Notes: generated from the letters alone by a model not told the origin. DNA of 64,000 nt from Amaurobius ferox (GCA_951213105.1 OX578136.1:70782230-70846229), one strand, 5' to 3'; shown: positions 22,691 through 33,490, counted from the first letter of the stretch. A program made the numbers and translations.

Positions 22691-23040
22691 TAAATCGATT
22701 TGCAAATATGTTGTGTCGCCGCCATTAGTATATAGTTTTACATATATATAGTCATACATATAGACATATAGTTCTATATATAGTTTTTCTCATCGTCAGA
22801 AGCTCTAGACTGTAAAATTTAAAATTTATAGAAGTGATACGATCCATGCTGTCAAACTCGAAGACAGCGTCTAGACAGCACGAAACTGCAATTTCATCTT
22901 GTTCAGAGTAGACTCTTGAAGTCTAAGGTCAATATATTCGAAATTTGAAACTCACTGTATTGTTGGCTACGTATATCCGTTATAAAAATTCGCAAAATTG
23001 CATCGCATAGCAAGTTTTCCTGCATCAACTTAATGTATAT
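22691..23040. other. unassigned DNA with TATA-rich simple repeats
   Basis: Short (ATATAG)n-type repeats near 22737-22785. Nothing else is recognised. Confidence 0.5.
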
Positions 23041-23048
23041 GTCATTCT

Positions 23049-23157
23049 ATTGTTGTTGTTGAGACACAGACCGTCCGAACTACCAGAAAGTTGTAAGGTA
23101 ACTGTTTGGACAGCCGGGAAGTGCCACCCAATTTAGGCCGGAACCCAGTGGGGAATC
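23049..23157 (-). mobile_element. 5'-truncated SINE (family S1) with target-site duplication
   Basis: The minus strand reads CCCCACTGGGTTCCGGCCTA, AATTGGGTGGCACTTCCCGG, CTGTCCAAACAG and (CAA)n. This is the 3' third of S1. The flanking TGTCATTCT at 23040-23048 and 23158-23166 is a 9-bp target-site duplication, so the truncation happened at insertion, as expected of target-primed reverse transcription. Confidence 0.85.
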
Positions 23158-23516
23158 TGTCATTCTGTGAAAAAGGGAACTTAATTGAAGCTTTTCAAAC
23201 GAAAAAAAAATTAAAGCTTTATGACCGCATCAGATGATTTTGTGTTGTAATAAACTAGTTTTCGGTTGGAAACTTGTTAAACAACACAAATCTCATTTGA
23301 AAAACTTATGAAGGTCTCACTGTCCAAGTAGTGATCGAACAGTAGGCCTTCGAACCGGTTAAATATATTTTCTTCGAAATGGATCCTATAATATCCTCCT
23401 TCTGAAGTCAGATCGGTATGCAATTGTCAACATGAACGACCACATTTTTCTTTCTACTTCTTATCTATCCATCATGTGCGGTCGGGAAATTAGAACTGGC
23501 TCCATAATTTGTTTGT

Positions 23517-23796
23517 TTGCTCGACCCAAGCCGTCCAGCCTATCAGAAGGTGTAAGATTTGTTTGGACGGCCGGCACAGTGCTACACAATTTAGACAAGA
23601 ATCCAGTACGTGTGTCATCCACCGGGGCAGTGCCATCCTTCCCGTACCACCAACCTCTCGGAAGGACTTACGGACGTATATATCTAACATACCCGTACTC
23701 CACGTGACGATGGAGACAGCTTGGGTAGGCCGAGAACCCCACTAGAGTCGTCCGAGTTCAATTTCCACAATTAACCACTGGGTAGTCCCATCCCAG
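23517..23796 (-). mobile_element. tRNA-headed SINE (family S1), near full length, with target-site duplication
   Basis: The minus-strand head has GACTACCCAGTGGTTAA (A-box region) and a B-box-like GAAATTGAACTCGG. The body matches the other S1 copies (AAGTCCTTCCGAGAGGTTGG, GGAAGGATGGCACTGCCCC, CCGTCCAAACAAATC). The flanks TAATTTGTTTGT (23505-23516) and TAATTTCGTTTGT (23797-23809) are a slightly decayed target-site duplication. The small ORFs here are shadows of the SINE. Confidence 0.8.
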
Positions 23797-24149
23797 TAAT
23801 TTCGTTTGTAACCCCGACTCAATTTTTAAGCTGTTTACTGCACTCTTCCTGGATTCGTTTATTATGACAATGATACATGGCTGCCAATTTAGCAATCTTA
23901 TAGCTGAAATCAGTCATTGTTTAGAATATTTGCTAGAAGAAATGTCTGAAACTAGTTAGAGGGTGTTTCACAAAGGTCTCTCTAACTTTGAAATGAAACA
24001 ACTTAGAAACGGTGATCAATAGAAGACTGAAGAAACAAGTGATATGTTTATTGGGAAAGCCGTAAAAATATGATGCAAAAGTTTCAAAATTAGTTACAAA
24101 TGTTGCTGACAGATAGCGCTGTATAGTGTAGTCGCAGTATGGAGTCCGA

Positions 24150-25300
24150 AAAATTGGCTACAAATAGTTGTGAGACTGTCCTTTGTAAAGCAGTCGTTGC
24201 AATCCCATCAAAATCGATTCAAAATGTGCACCTTGCGCAGCACAGAGATGGCGCAAACGATGAATGAAATTGGCAGTCACCTTCTGTAGTGTGTGAATAG
24301 AACTGGACGTACATGAATGGCACATCAACTCTTCAAGCTTATTCAGCGTTGCAGGATTGTTGCGTAAAACAGTGTCCTTCAATGTTCCCCACAGAAAGTA
24401 GTCGCAGGGCGTAAGATCGGATGAATATGGAGGTCAATCCATGCCTGTAACAATAAATGTGGAATAGTTCAAAGCAATGACTCTATTACCGAAGCATTCC
24501 TCAAGAAAGACAAAAACGGCTGGGATACTGTGCGATTGGAGACCCATCTTGAATGAACAACGATGTGCCTGGGCGATCGATCATCCAACGCTTGTAGTGT
24601 GGCGACAAATTGTTCCAAAACCTCAATGCACTTTTCAGAAGTAATCGTTTCTCTCGCAAGACAAAAGGGCCAATGATGCCCTTGCTTGATACTGCAGCCC
24701 AAACGGCAACTTTTTGGGAATGTCGTGGTCGTGTTTGACACAAATGCCGGTATTAAGTACCCCAAAAACGCCAGTTTTGTCTGTTCACGGTACTATCCAG
24801 GCGAAAATGGGCTCATCTGTGAACCATATGCAGCCACCATCAAATCTATCACCATCAATCGTAGCGGGCATATCGTTCTTTAACGCTTCTGTTGCACAGC
24901 TGAAACTGTTATGGCTTGGTGACATTGGATCTTGAACAGAAATATGTGTAGAGTGTTCCTTAGGATTCAGTACTTTCTGGATGGCGTTAATCTGGATTCA
25001 GCTGCAACTCTTCGAATGAATTCCCTTAGATTAGATTGAATAACTGCATCAACTGTCGTTCATGTGTAATTTTCATGTGTAACTGCAGATTGCCTGAGGC
25101 AAACATGTCACACTAACTCAACAGCCACGCTGCCTGTTCGTTGAAATTTGTCGAAAAACTGGCTAATTAGTTTCACATCAGGACCTTCGCAACTTTAAAT
25201 TGGGATTGAAAACTGTGCCTTGTTTCTGTAAAACTGCGATTTAACCGGTGATACTCGAGTACCAGAAGAACGCGTTGCTCCATGGAATACATAACTTCAT
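24150..25300 (-). pseudogene. decayed mariner-type transposase (DUF4817-like family)
   Basis: Frames on the minus strand give, in order, MEQRVLLVLEYHRLNRSF near 25285 (the N-terminal helix region), TVNRQNWRFGVLNTGICVKH near 24750-24790, a central GCSIKQGHHWPFCL / WAAVSSKGIIGPFV stretch, FIQDGSP (second catalytic Asp, about 24545), and CDYFLWGTLKDTVLRNNP near 24380 (third acidic position in CDYF). This order and these phrases match arthropod transposases of the DUF4817/DDE class. Stops and frameshifts are frequent, so the gene is dead. Part of the 5' end may lie beyond the SINE, at about 25712-25785. Confidence 0.75.
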
Positions 25301-25313
25301 CCACTTCCTTCAG

Positions 25314-25700
25314 TCTGCCAACGGCACTACCGTGCTGAAAACACCGGTTCTCGTTCGATCACCGAAGTCAAGCAGCATCGGACGCGGTTAGTACTTGGGT
25401 GGGTGACCACTTGGGAACACCGCGTGCTGTTGGCACATTTCGGGCACGGTAGTCCGGTGGTTTCCGCGCTGGGTTTGCACGCTACCACAACTGCCACCGT
25501 GTTCATGCAGAGTACGATCACGTTAAACATGTCGGTCCGTAAGTCCTTCTGAGAGGTTGGTGGTAAGGGAAGGAGGGTACGGTCTCTGTGGATGCCTCCC
25601 CACTGGATTCCGGTCTAAATTGGGTGGCACTTCCCGGCCGTCCAAACAGTTACCTTACACCTTTCTGGTAGGTCGGGTGGTCTGGGTCTCAACAACAACA
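25314..25700 (+). mobile_element. 5S rRNA-headed SINE sharing the S1 body
   Basis: An 11-bp target-site duplication, ACTTCCTTCAG, flanks the element (25303-25313 and 25701-25711). The first ~120 bases are a 5S rRNA. From about 25500 the sequence is the same body as the tRNA-headed S1 copies: TTCATGCAGAGTACGATCAC, AAGTCCTTCTGAGAGGTTGG, GGAAGGAGGGTACGG, TTGGGTGGCACTTCCCGGCC, and a tail of (CAA)n. The ~65-bp linker holds TAGTCCGGTGG, an A-box-like match to the tRNA heads, so the copy may carry a decayed tRNA part behind the 5S. It inserted into the mariner transposase. 5S-derived SINEs (the SINE3 class) are known mainly from vertebrates. Confidence 0.9.
25317..25435 (+). rRNA. 5S rRNA-like sequence (SINE head; probably not a working 5S gene)
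   Basis: The sequence begins GCCAACGGC, contains GGTTCTCGTTCGATCACCGA, AAGTCAAGCAGCATCGG, GGTTAGTACTTGGGTGGGTG and TGGGAACACCGCGTGCTGTTGGC. This covers the whole 5S length with the internal pol III control region (A box, intermediate element and C box) well kept. GCCAAC at the start pairs with GTTGGC at the end. No T-run terminator follows; the sequence runs on into the SINE body instead. The target-site duplication encloses head, body and tail as one insertion. Confidence 0.85.
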
Positions 25701-25984
25701 ACTTCCTTCAGTGCTCTACCTCCTTTCACGTTTCAACAGCCGAACCGTCCAAAGATTGATCACTCTGTGCTTCACAGCACTCTTTATAGGGATCCGTACT
25801 GCGACTACAGCGTACAGAGCCATCTGTCAGCAACATTTGTAACGAAATTTGAATCTTTTGTATCAGATTTTCACGGCTTTCCCAATAAACATATCACTTG
25901 TTTCAATCTTCTATCAATCACCATTTCTGAGTTGTTTCATTTCAAAGTTTGGAAGTCCTTTGTAAAATACACTGTATAACGGCT

Positions 25985-26315
25985 ACCTATAAAACCTAGC
26001 TATTGTTTGCTAAAATTGTAACCATACAGCTAATAAAATACCTCTAGGACTAATCGTTCTCAAATTATTTTATTTTTCTCATTTTTGTCATGCCGCGCTT
26101 AAAATCTAGTCGCTAAATGGAAACGAAAATGGAATTAAAATTGTAAATTTAGTGTAATTTCAAATAAGTATCTGTGTTATCTATAATAATAACTATTTGT
26201 GTTACTTTGTGCACTTAAACACAATTTAATGGATTATGAAATCAAAAAATAGAAATTAATTTGAGTCTATAGAGACAGTCATGTGCTGATCACATCAAAT
26301 TTTTTACAGTAGCGG
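25985..26315 (-). mobile_element. Helentron/DINE-1-like family B, 5' fragment (copy B5)
   Basis: The minus strand reads AAATTTGATGTGATCAGCAC, then ATGACTGTCTCTATAGACTC. Further on come AAATGAGAAAAATAAAATAA and TTTGAGAACGATTAGTCCTA, matching the first ~330 bases of family B. The rest is missing. Confidence 0.6.
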
Positions 26316-27217
26316 AATTCTATATTTTGACAATTGCTATTCTTATTCAAAATTTATTCAAGAAACCCAGACAGTGAGGCAAAGTTTATTTTAACAAAAA
26401 CTTGAACAGCAACTTATCCCATTCATAACTTGGGAATTTGTAAACGATACAAATATTTATTCTTCTGCGTCTGTAAATATGTGCCTCACTGGTCAACGAA
26501 TTTATATTTCCATAAAAATATTCACATAATCGAATATTTGGCTTACTTTTCTTTACCATCAATACCCAATATTTTTGTTTAGTTTCAGCGAAAACCTCAC
26601 ATTTTTAAATCTTACATACAGACAATGCGTGAATATCATTTACATTTTTCAGATAATATTCAAATCACCGTGTTTAAGAAGATATACTTACAAAAGGATA
26701 TCTTTTGTTATTCAAATAAAGTAAAATATAAGAAAAGAAAGGGGATGTTTTTACAGTAAATGTAGGCTTTTATGAATTATTATCCATTATTGAAATTTAT
26801 TTTATATAATACATCTGAAATTTTAGTTTTTCATCCTACTGTATCAGAGTATTATTTTCTTTATTTTATTGACGGAGCCGAACATTTACAAACTTTTGAC
26901 GGTGCAGAATATTTGAAATTCCGTCTGAACATGATTTAAATACTGTTAACCAGATGTCCGTTTGTCCGTTCGTGTCCATGTTTGTGTAAAAAACAGTAGT
27001 TGTGTAAATGTGTATCAGGCGAACATGATTGTTAATAATTAAATACAGAACCACGATGAAATTTTATTTGTAATAACGCTGTCAAAATTTTAGATTTCGT
27101 TAGTGATAAAGGAAAAATGGAAAAAAAATCGTTTTCTTCTAGGAAATGCATTATATTTCGAGCCAGATAATTATTAAGAAAATCATCCTATGGGTTGGGG
27201 TTACAAACACAGACATA
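26316..27217. other. unassigned AT-rich DNA
   Basis: No recognisable gene or terminal repeat. Confidence 0.5.
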
Positions 27218-27946
27218 CCCTTTCGCGACGGCGGCATTCTGGAACTGCCGCGGCCTAAAGGACGGAGCGCTTTGCTTCCGAAATGTTCCCAGGAGACGGC
27301 CATGTTTTTTTGCGCTAAGCCTAACTCTCGAAAAATAATCACTAAACATCACCTATTCAACACAGAAATCTACTTTTTTCAGGAATAAAAGAAATATTTA
27401 TTTTCCATTTGATGTATATTTTTTATACAAATCTGAATACAAAATACTCGTTAGTTGCTCTCATTCTTTTATCCAAAATAAACGAATAATTTCACTACTT
27501 CTAAAACCCAAACAAAAAAATACTCTCTTGTATTCCTATGATTCACCAACGAAATCATAAAGCTGAAATAAAAACAAAACCCGAACTCAATTATAAAATT
27601 GTTGATGCTGCGAGAATTGCTCTGTCTGTTTATATTACAAAATCATGTGTCACCGCTCCAAATGGAGAAATAATTCATAAAATCCTCCTTATGCCAAGGT
27701 CATATATCTGCCAAATACATTGAAGTTAGTTCCACGGACATTTAACGCCATCTAGTAGACAAATTAAAACGTTCCATGTGAAAGCACTCGTCGTTTACGG
27801 TAAAGTTTCCTCCGTCACGAGTGCGTGCCGTCCGTCCTTGAATGCAAGTTCGCAGCGTGAACGTGCGAACGTGCCAATCATCGCGAAAGTGCCAATCATC
27901 GCGAACGTGCCAATCACACGCGAACGTGCCAATCATCGCGAAAGGG
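27218..27946. mobile_element. second piggyBac-like MITE
   Basis: The left end is CCCTTTCGCGACGG. The right end, read on the minus strand, is CCCTTTCGCGATGATTGG. The right flank is TTAA (27947-27950); the left flank CATA is not. The termini are like those of the MITE at 12630-13322 but not identical. Inside, near the right end, is a ~20-bp GC-richer tandem repeat. No transposase frame is present. The mismatch of the left target site lowers confidence. Confidence 0.55.
27857..27942 (+). repeat. ~20-bp tandem repeat, four units, at the MITE right end
   Basis: GCGAACGTGCCAATCATC repeats four times with small changes (AACGTGCCAATCATC, AAAGTGCCAATCATC, AACGTGCCAATCAC, AACGTGCCAATCATC). The last unit runs straight into the terminal CGCGAAAGGG. 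Confidence 0.85.
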
Positions 27947-27950
27947 TTAA

Positions 27951-29185
27951 CTGATACCGGACATTGAATGCGTTGATATGCCTACCACTGGGCAAACAGT
28001 TTACTATCAGACCTTCATTCCCTTTGAAGCAGAGTTCTAATTTCAGATTCTTATGGAAAGCTATGTTTGTGTATACATTTATAACTGCTACTAATACAAT
28101 AAAACTAATAAAACTTCCTTTATAGTAATTGCCGACATAAAATGTATAGTGTCGACCGATTTCGAAGGCAAAAAACAGTCTCATTTTTCAGGACAAACAA
28201 AAAGAGAAACATTCACTCCAGTGACAGCTCGTGAGGTGAAGCAGGTGACGTAGGATAAGCGCTGCTTAACCTGCGACTTTACGTCAGTTATCGGCTGAAT
28301 GAGTTATTATTATTATTTTTATTATTTGTCAAAATTTTCAGACTCGTTTGGCTATTTTTAGATAATATTTTACAGCATTTGGGCTAGTAACTTGATATGT
28401 TTTGAGGATGTTCGTTGTCGAGGAAGAGGAGGAATTCCACGTCAAAATCTGCTTCATCCATTCCTGAAGTTAGGGGCAGCCACTGTTTAAAATATGATCG
28501 AAACATACTGGTAGTACTGCAAATGTAACTAGAGTAATAAAATAGTGTTTCCGGGGGCAAGAGGAGAAAAAGAGAGATGAAAACCATAAGTAGTAGGATA
28601 CTATGAATCAGTGGTAAAATACCAAAGTGGGAAGTGAAACGCTAAATTGAAGACAAATAACTTGTATAGTTTGTAAAACTACGGATAGAAACATCTAAAT
28701 TAAATAATCAACCAACTAAAATTAAAAACTGGTCAGCTGCATTTTTAATTCAATAGGATGCTTGCGTTCGCAAGTATGATCACTGAACAAGTACTTTAAA
28801 TCTTCTGTTGAAATTATTTGTGTCTTTGGTATTTTATCTTTTGTGAATCATTTGTGTCTTTGGTATTTTATCATTCATTCACAATATCCTACTACTCGTT
28901 GATTTTCCATTGTTTTTACTTTTTTTTCTTCTCGCTGTTGGCAGCAGCCTCTCTTTGCTTCAATCACTGTTATAACAGCAACTGCAGATTTTGCTTCAAT
29001 CAGTGAAGTATGCGGTTCTTGTTTCAGGGCTGGGTTAACAGATTTTCGGGCCTCAGGCACAAAGGGAAATTCTGGCGCCCTCCTTTGTATACACTACAAC
29101 TACCTATAATTAAATTTCAGGTGTAACAGTAGGACTTACAATTAATTTTCATTTATTACTTTTTATTACATTTGCACTTTATAAC
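27951..29185. other. unassigned DNA
   Basis: A less AT-rich patch at 28200-28300 contains GACGTAGGATAAGCGC and CTTTACGTCA. At 28835 and 28855 the phrase TTTGTGTCTTTGGTATTTTATC is duplicated. The open frames give no motif that I recognise. Confidence 0.45.
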
Positions 29186-29189
29186 TGCA

Positions 29190-29350
29190 AAAAACACCAA
29201 CAACCTAATCCTACCAAATCACAGCAGCTTAGTCATGCCAAATCACAACAACCTAATGTTGCTAAATCGTAATATCCTAATCATGAAAATCTCAACAGCC
29301 TAATCACAAAAACATAATCATGCCAAATTGCAACAGTCTAATCACAACAG
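29190..29350 (+). repeat. degenerate ~25-30-bp minisatellite
   Basis: Repeats of the type CCAAATCACAACAACCTAAT with ATCATG inserts, about six units. Confidence 0.65.
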
Positions 29351-29527
29351 CATAATAAGGACAAAAACAAGAGTTTTCAAGTTTTATGGGCAAAGTCTGT
29401 TCTTTCTCAATCAAAAAAAACCATTTTAGTAAATTCTGTCTTAATAGACAATTCTGCAATTGCATTTAAGCTAGTCTGACGGGCTGAGTTGCCTATAGCT
29501 GAAGTTTCTTTCTCACAAATTATTTTT

Positions 29528-29637
29528 AGTAAAATAAGGTAAAAGTACTAGTAAAATAAGGTAAAAGTACTAGTAAAATAAGGTAAAAGTACTAGTAAAA
29601 TAAGGTAAAAGTACTAGTAAATTAATGTAAGTGTATT
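29528..29637 (+). repeat. 22-bp minisatellite, about five units
   Basis: AGTAAAATAAGGTAAAAGTA plus CT repeats four times without change and then once with changes. Confidence 0.95.
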
Positions 29638-29799
29638 AGTCATTTTGCATTTTTAGTGTTCTTCCAGATATAATTTATTGTGAAATTATTTAAAAACTAC
29701 TACACATGTATGATGCGATTTCAAAAATTATCCTTAAAGTAACATATTACGCTTGCCGAAATGTAATTTCCAGCAAAAAGCAGGTATTATCCTAAATAT

Positions 29800-30180
29800 G
29801 TTCAACTGTGCAATAAAAACTTTATCTACATAAACAAACATTACGTTTGATTTATAGAAGACGGTAAGTATGCGTTTAATTATTTTACATTCAATTAACA
29901 CAGAGATAATTGTTTTATGCATCTGCTGCTAGTAAAATATGCAGTTCTTTCTTAATGTGAATTCAATCAAGTTACGCCTTGAATCCTTAATTAAGTCCCC
30001 CTTCAGGAGAATGCATTTTCTTAGATCCGCCTAGTAAAACACTAAGCTTGAAAAATGCAGTTGGTAATTAATATTCATGTTACGTTAAATTAAGATACCT
30101 AGAGCATAGTGATATCAGATCAGCATAAAGCTACTTTATTCTATCTTAAATTAAGTTTCTATCCCTCCACTGTGGTTTTC
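29800..30180 (+). repeat. dispersed repeat, member 1 of a pair
   Basis: Shares with 35740-36110, in the same orientation, the blocks TTTTACATTCAATTAACA / TTTTCAATTAACGGAGAT, AATGCAGTTGGTAATTAATA / AATGCAGCTAGGCAATTAAT, TTCATGTTACGTTAAATTAAG / TTCATGCTACGTTAAATTAAG, and AGTGATATCAGATCA / AGCGATATCAGATCA. The family is unknown. Confidence 0.65.
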
Positions 30181-30589
30181 TGAATTTAATTTTCACGTAA
30201 ATGTATACTTATGGGGAATAATGAGAATTTTAAATGAAAAATTCTCTAGAACTTCTCATTTCGCTTGTTGCTCTTTTGTTCAGCTACGTATTTACTCGCA
30301 TTTAATCCTTAATTTATTTTTGAAACAAATTATAAGCTATGTAATAAATTGCCTCTATCATATTCGCAAGAAGTATGTTGGTTGGTAAATGATGAATTCT
30401 AAACTGTGCTTAATATTGAAATGCCACAATGCTAGTATTTAAACGCAAAAATAAATATGTTTCTTGTGAGAATAACACAGTTTATTTACTTAACAAACAC
30501 TAAACAAGTGCTGTTTGCCATAAGAGCTCTCAAGTACTGAGGAATAACACTCAACACATGCAATACTAACATTTAAATTAATCAATTAT

Positions 30590-30680
30590 TTAATTATATA
30601 TATATATATATATATATAATTATTTAATTATATATATATATATATATATAATTATTTAATTATATATATATATATTTTTT
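30590..30680. repeat. ~40-bp (AT)n-containing tandem repeat
   Basis: AATTATTTAATTATATATAT followed by a long (AT)n repeats three times. Confidence 0.9.
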
Positions 30681-30879
30681 TTTTGATTAAGGCATAAAAT
30701 GCAATCATTAAAATTAATTTAGATAAACACACATATATATCAATAATTAATATTACATAAACACATCCATGTTATTTTCTTGTAAAATAAGTATTATTTA
30801 TTCAATTTAAACTACTCTTTCAATTAATTATTATTGCGATCTTTATATTGTAAGTTCGCTCCTTGACCTATATTAACAT

Positions 30880-32850
30880 GGGATAAATAAAGGGTTAACT
30901 CAGTTGCATAGTAGCGGTTGAAATCATCAAATCACAATTCTGCCATACATCTAACTTTCAGAGCGAATTTGGTATAGAAGAATGCATATTACTGATACGC
31001 ACATGACATTTCGCACAGCCCAATTAACACACTTGTATTAGATGCAGTGGGCACTAAGATTGAAGTGGCAATGTCGGATGATTCATATGCAGTTACATCC
31101 ACACAGATGCAGATTCATATGCAGATGCATTCTCTTTTCCACTCATAAATTTCTCAGCGAACATGCTGCTATCCTTCAGCATTTATTATTGCGACAGTGC
31201 ATATGTGTACTAAATACTGTTATTATCAGTGAGAATTGAATTTTTGATAATTGATGGTACATTTTAATTTAAGTACGATAGGGTGCGACATGAGATAAGT
31301 AAATGGCTACCTCAGTTTGCATAGAAGTGGTTGAAATCATCAGATCCTCAACTGTATTAGATGCAGTGGAACACCTGGTAATCAATCAGTGGCACTGTCT
31401 GGTAATCAATATGCAGTTATTCACTTTTTAACACTTTACAACAAAGTTGAAAAGTGTTTATGACTTTGTTCATTCTGTCTGTCTGTCTGCCCGTTAGCAC
31501 GATAACTGCCGTAAAAATGACTTAATCAAAATGAAATTTTAGTATGTTGTTCAGACGGTCTGTAGGACCTATGGGAATATAAATGAATATTATCACCCAA
31601 TTAGTTTTGGATTGAACCCGGGTTGAAAAAATGAAATGCATTGAGCCCTATGGGATCTAATTTTTTAAACATTTTTTAAGCGGATTTGAAATTCACAAAT
31701 TGCTTCGAAATTTTTAGGTAATATTCAAATTGTTCCATAAAATATATAAAAAAAAATTCTGCGAAATATATTCAGTAGTTTTTTATATAAAAATTAAAAT
31801 AATAATAACACCTCTTATATGAAACGATCACGTGACCATGATATGAAAGTATCACGTGATCCACGTCAAAATGATATGTGGCATCCATCTTGTCTCAAAA
31901 ACGTGATTTTTAAAGTTCTTTTTATTTCATATTGAGCGTTGTATCCGTCCTAAAACCACTTTATTTTGGTTTAAATTCTGTGCATCTACATACTAAATCA
32001 ACGCAATTACAATATATATGAGTTTAAATGCTCATACAAATTTGATTATTTCTATAACGAAGCCTATTTTTCACTTATGTAAAATGTAAACAGCAAAATA
32101 TGTAGGATGAGTTGTATAGAAATTGCTGTATTTTTTTAACGCAAAAGAATTTAGCTCATAGAGTCTGCATAGCTGATATGAAAGAAATATTCATTGACTT
32201 TACCGAGAGAAGGACGATTTTTTGCGATGAAGTTTTAAGCATAGAGTTAAATTACTTGAAGCTCCATGGTCTTAATTTTTAAATAAAATAAATTATTATA
32301 GTATCGTGATGAATGACATGAATGGGAATTTATTTATGAATGAAATGCTGCTTTTTTAGAGAGAGCCAGTCGTGTTATTTTTTCTATGACGTCATTTGAA
32401 TGAATTTCAATTGTTTTCGATGAAGTTTTTAAATATAATAAATTATCGTGGTATTATGATAATTCTAAAATTATTGTCGAGTAATATATCACATTTTAGA
32501 GATGTTTAAACCAGGCAATTTATATTTCAATGCCGTCATTTGAATGAAGTTCATTTTTTTCGATGAAGGTTTAAGTTTTCCAATATAATAAATCAATGTA
32601 GTACTGTGAGAAGTTTTAAAATATTACCGAGGAATGTATTGCATTTTAGACATGTTTAAATAAAATTGCATTGCTGTTGGAAAGTGTTTCATAATCAATG
32701 CTCTAAGCATGATTGATCTTTCTTGTTTACTTATAGAATTCTCAGCAAACACGCGGCTTTCTTTCAGCATTTATTATGCTGACGGTGCATCTGTGCCAAA
32801 TACTGTTACTATCAGTGATTATTCACTTCTGATTATTGATGACACATGTT
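30880..32850 (+). repeat. 411-bp tandem duplication, second copy split by element A2
   Basis: Copy 1 (about 30880-31262) and copy 2 (about 31290-31426 plus 32729-32848) share GTTGAAATCATCA, TGTATTAGATGCAGTGG, TTCTCAGC(G/A)AACA, CTTTCAGCATTTATTAT-like text, ACTGTTA and ATTGATG. Matching starts lie at 30882 and 31293. Copy 1 shows the site as it was before A2 inserted into copy 2. The ORFs at 31042-31239 and 32709-32954 translate related parts of the two copies and show no known domain. Confidence 0.8.
31427..32726 (-). mobile_element. Helentron/DINE-1-like element, family A (copy A2, full length)
   Basis: On the minus strand the element starts ACAAGAAAGATCAATCATGC, with an ATCATGC/GCATTGAT hairpin and subterminal AAACACTTTCCAAC. 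It ends in a (GACA)n microsatellite and then AAACACTTTTCAAC-TTT-GTTGTAAAGTGTT, a 13-bp stem with a 3-nt loop. The 5' subterminal block equals the left arm of the 3' hairpin. This is the plan of DINE-1-like Helentron derivatives. At about 1.3 kb it has no coding capacity. Shared internal marks are CACGTGAT, AACCCGGGTTGA-type text (near 31615) and GATGAAGTTTT. The insertion point is in a T run. Confidence 0.8.
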
Positions 32851-33214
32851 CGTTTCAATACGACCGAGTGCATACGACCGAGTTTCCACACAATCTCGTG
32901 AAACAAGAACGGATATGGAGTGATACTCCTTTTTACGTGTTTACTGCATTCTAGTTAAACATCCAGTCTCTGATGCTTCTCAGACTCTTTGTGGGAACAC
33001 ACTTTTTCATTTCCCCTGTGATGTCATACAGCCTCTTGATGTGCTGCTCTTGGTGATGGAGGGGAAGTACGCTGTTTATATATATGTATGAGTTCCCTTT
33101 GGTTCTTGTGAATGCATTATTTACTTATGAGCTGCATTTAAAGCCACCTTTGCTTTATTTAGGTTCTATCAACTGGTCGATAATATAAATAAGCTCATTT
33201 TCAGCTTTCTAAGT
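32851..33214. other. unassigned DNA
   Basis: No gene or repeat recognised. Confidence 0.5.
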
Positions 33215-33490
33215 TACCAACGAGCTTCTGGAAGGTATGAAAAATCCTTTAAACCCCTCATTTTGTCACCTCCCGATAAGAAATAGAAAATCAGGCTTGA
33301 TTAGGCTATGTTCCTTGAACAATACTAAGTGTGCAAATACTCAGTATTCTAGATCATGTGAGTTACTGGAGAATCTGCAAAGATGTTTCCAAAATTCACA
33401 TTTTTGGGGGAGTTCCGAATTTGTAGGAATTCGGCGTCTTAGTCACATTAGGACTTCTGGAGAGTTTGCAAATACAAAACCAAGTTAGAC
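33215..33490 (-). repeat. inverted copy of the 141-bp minisatellite (about two units)
   Basis: TATGTTCCTTGAACAATACT followed by AAGTGTGCAAATACTC and ACTTCTGGAGAGTTTGCAAA matches the reverse complement of the array at 1195-1960 (GCTGTTCCTCGGTTAATACT, AAAGTGCAAACTTTC, ACTTCTGGATGAC). The ORF at 33237-33488 is a frame through it. Confidence 0.55.

Larger units (their letters stand above)
23959..25974 (-). mobile_element. Tc1/mariner-superfamily element with ~190-bp inverted repeats, split by a SINE
   Basis: The left end (23959-24146) and right end (25786-25974, inverted) share CTTTGAAATGAAACAAC, GTGATATGTTTATTGGGAAA and TTACAAATGTTGCTGACAGA. Both ends are flanked by TA (23957-23958 and 25975-25976), the mariner target. 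Inside is a decayed transposase on the minus strand. The SINE at 25314-25700 interrupts the 5' part. Without the SINE the element is about 1.6 kb. The plus-strand ORF 25557-25979 is a chance frame across the SINE and the inverted repeat. Confidence 0.85.

Noticed and set aside
25317..25435. Functional 5S rRNA gene
   Set aside because: It is enclosed with the SINE body and tail by one target-site duplication and has no T-run terminator after the 5S end.
25557..25979. 140-residue plus-strand ORF
   Set aside because: It crosses the SINE body, its target-site duplication and the mariner inverted repeat, so it is a chance frame.
27857..27942. CRISPR array
   Set aside because: The ~20-bp units are contiguous with no unique spacers, and the DNA is eukaryotic.
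30880..32954. Exons of a host gene suggested by similar peptides at 31042-31239 and 32709-32954
   Set aside because: The similarity is explained by the 411-bp tandem DNA duplication, and the two copies differ by frame-breaking changes.
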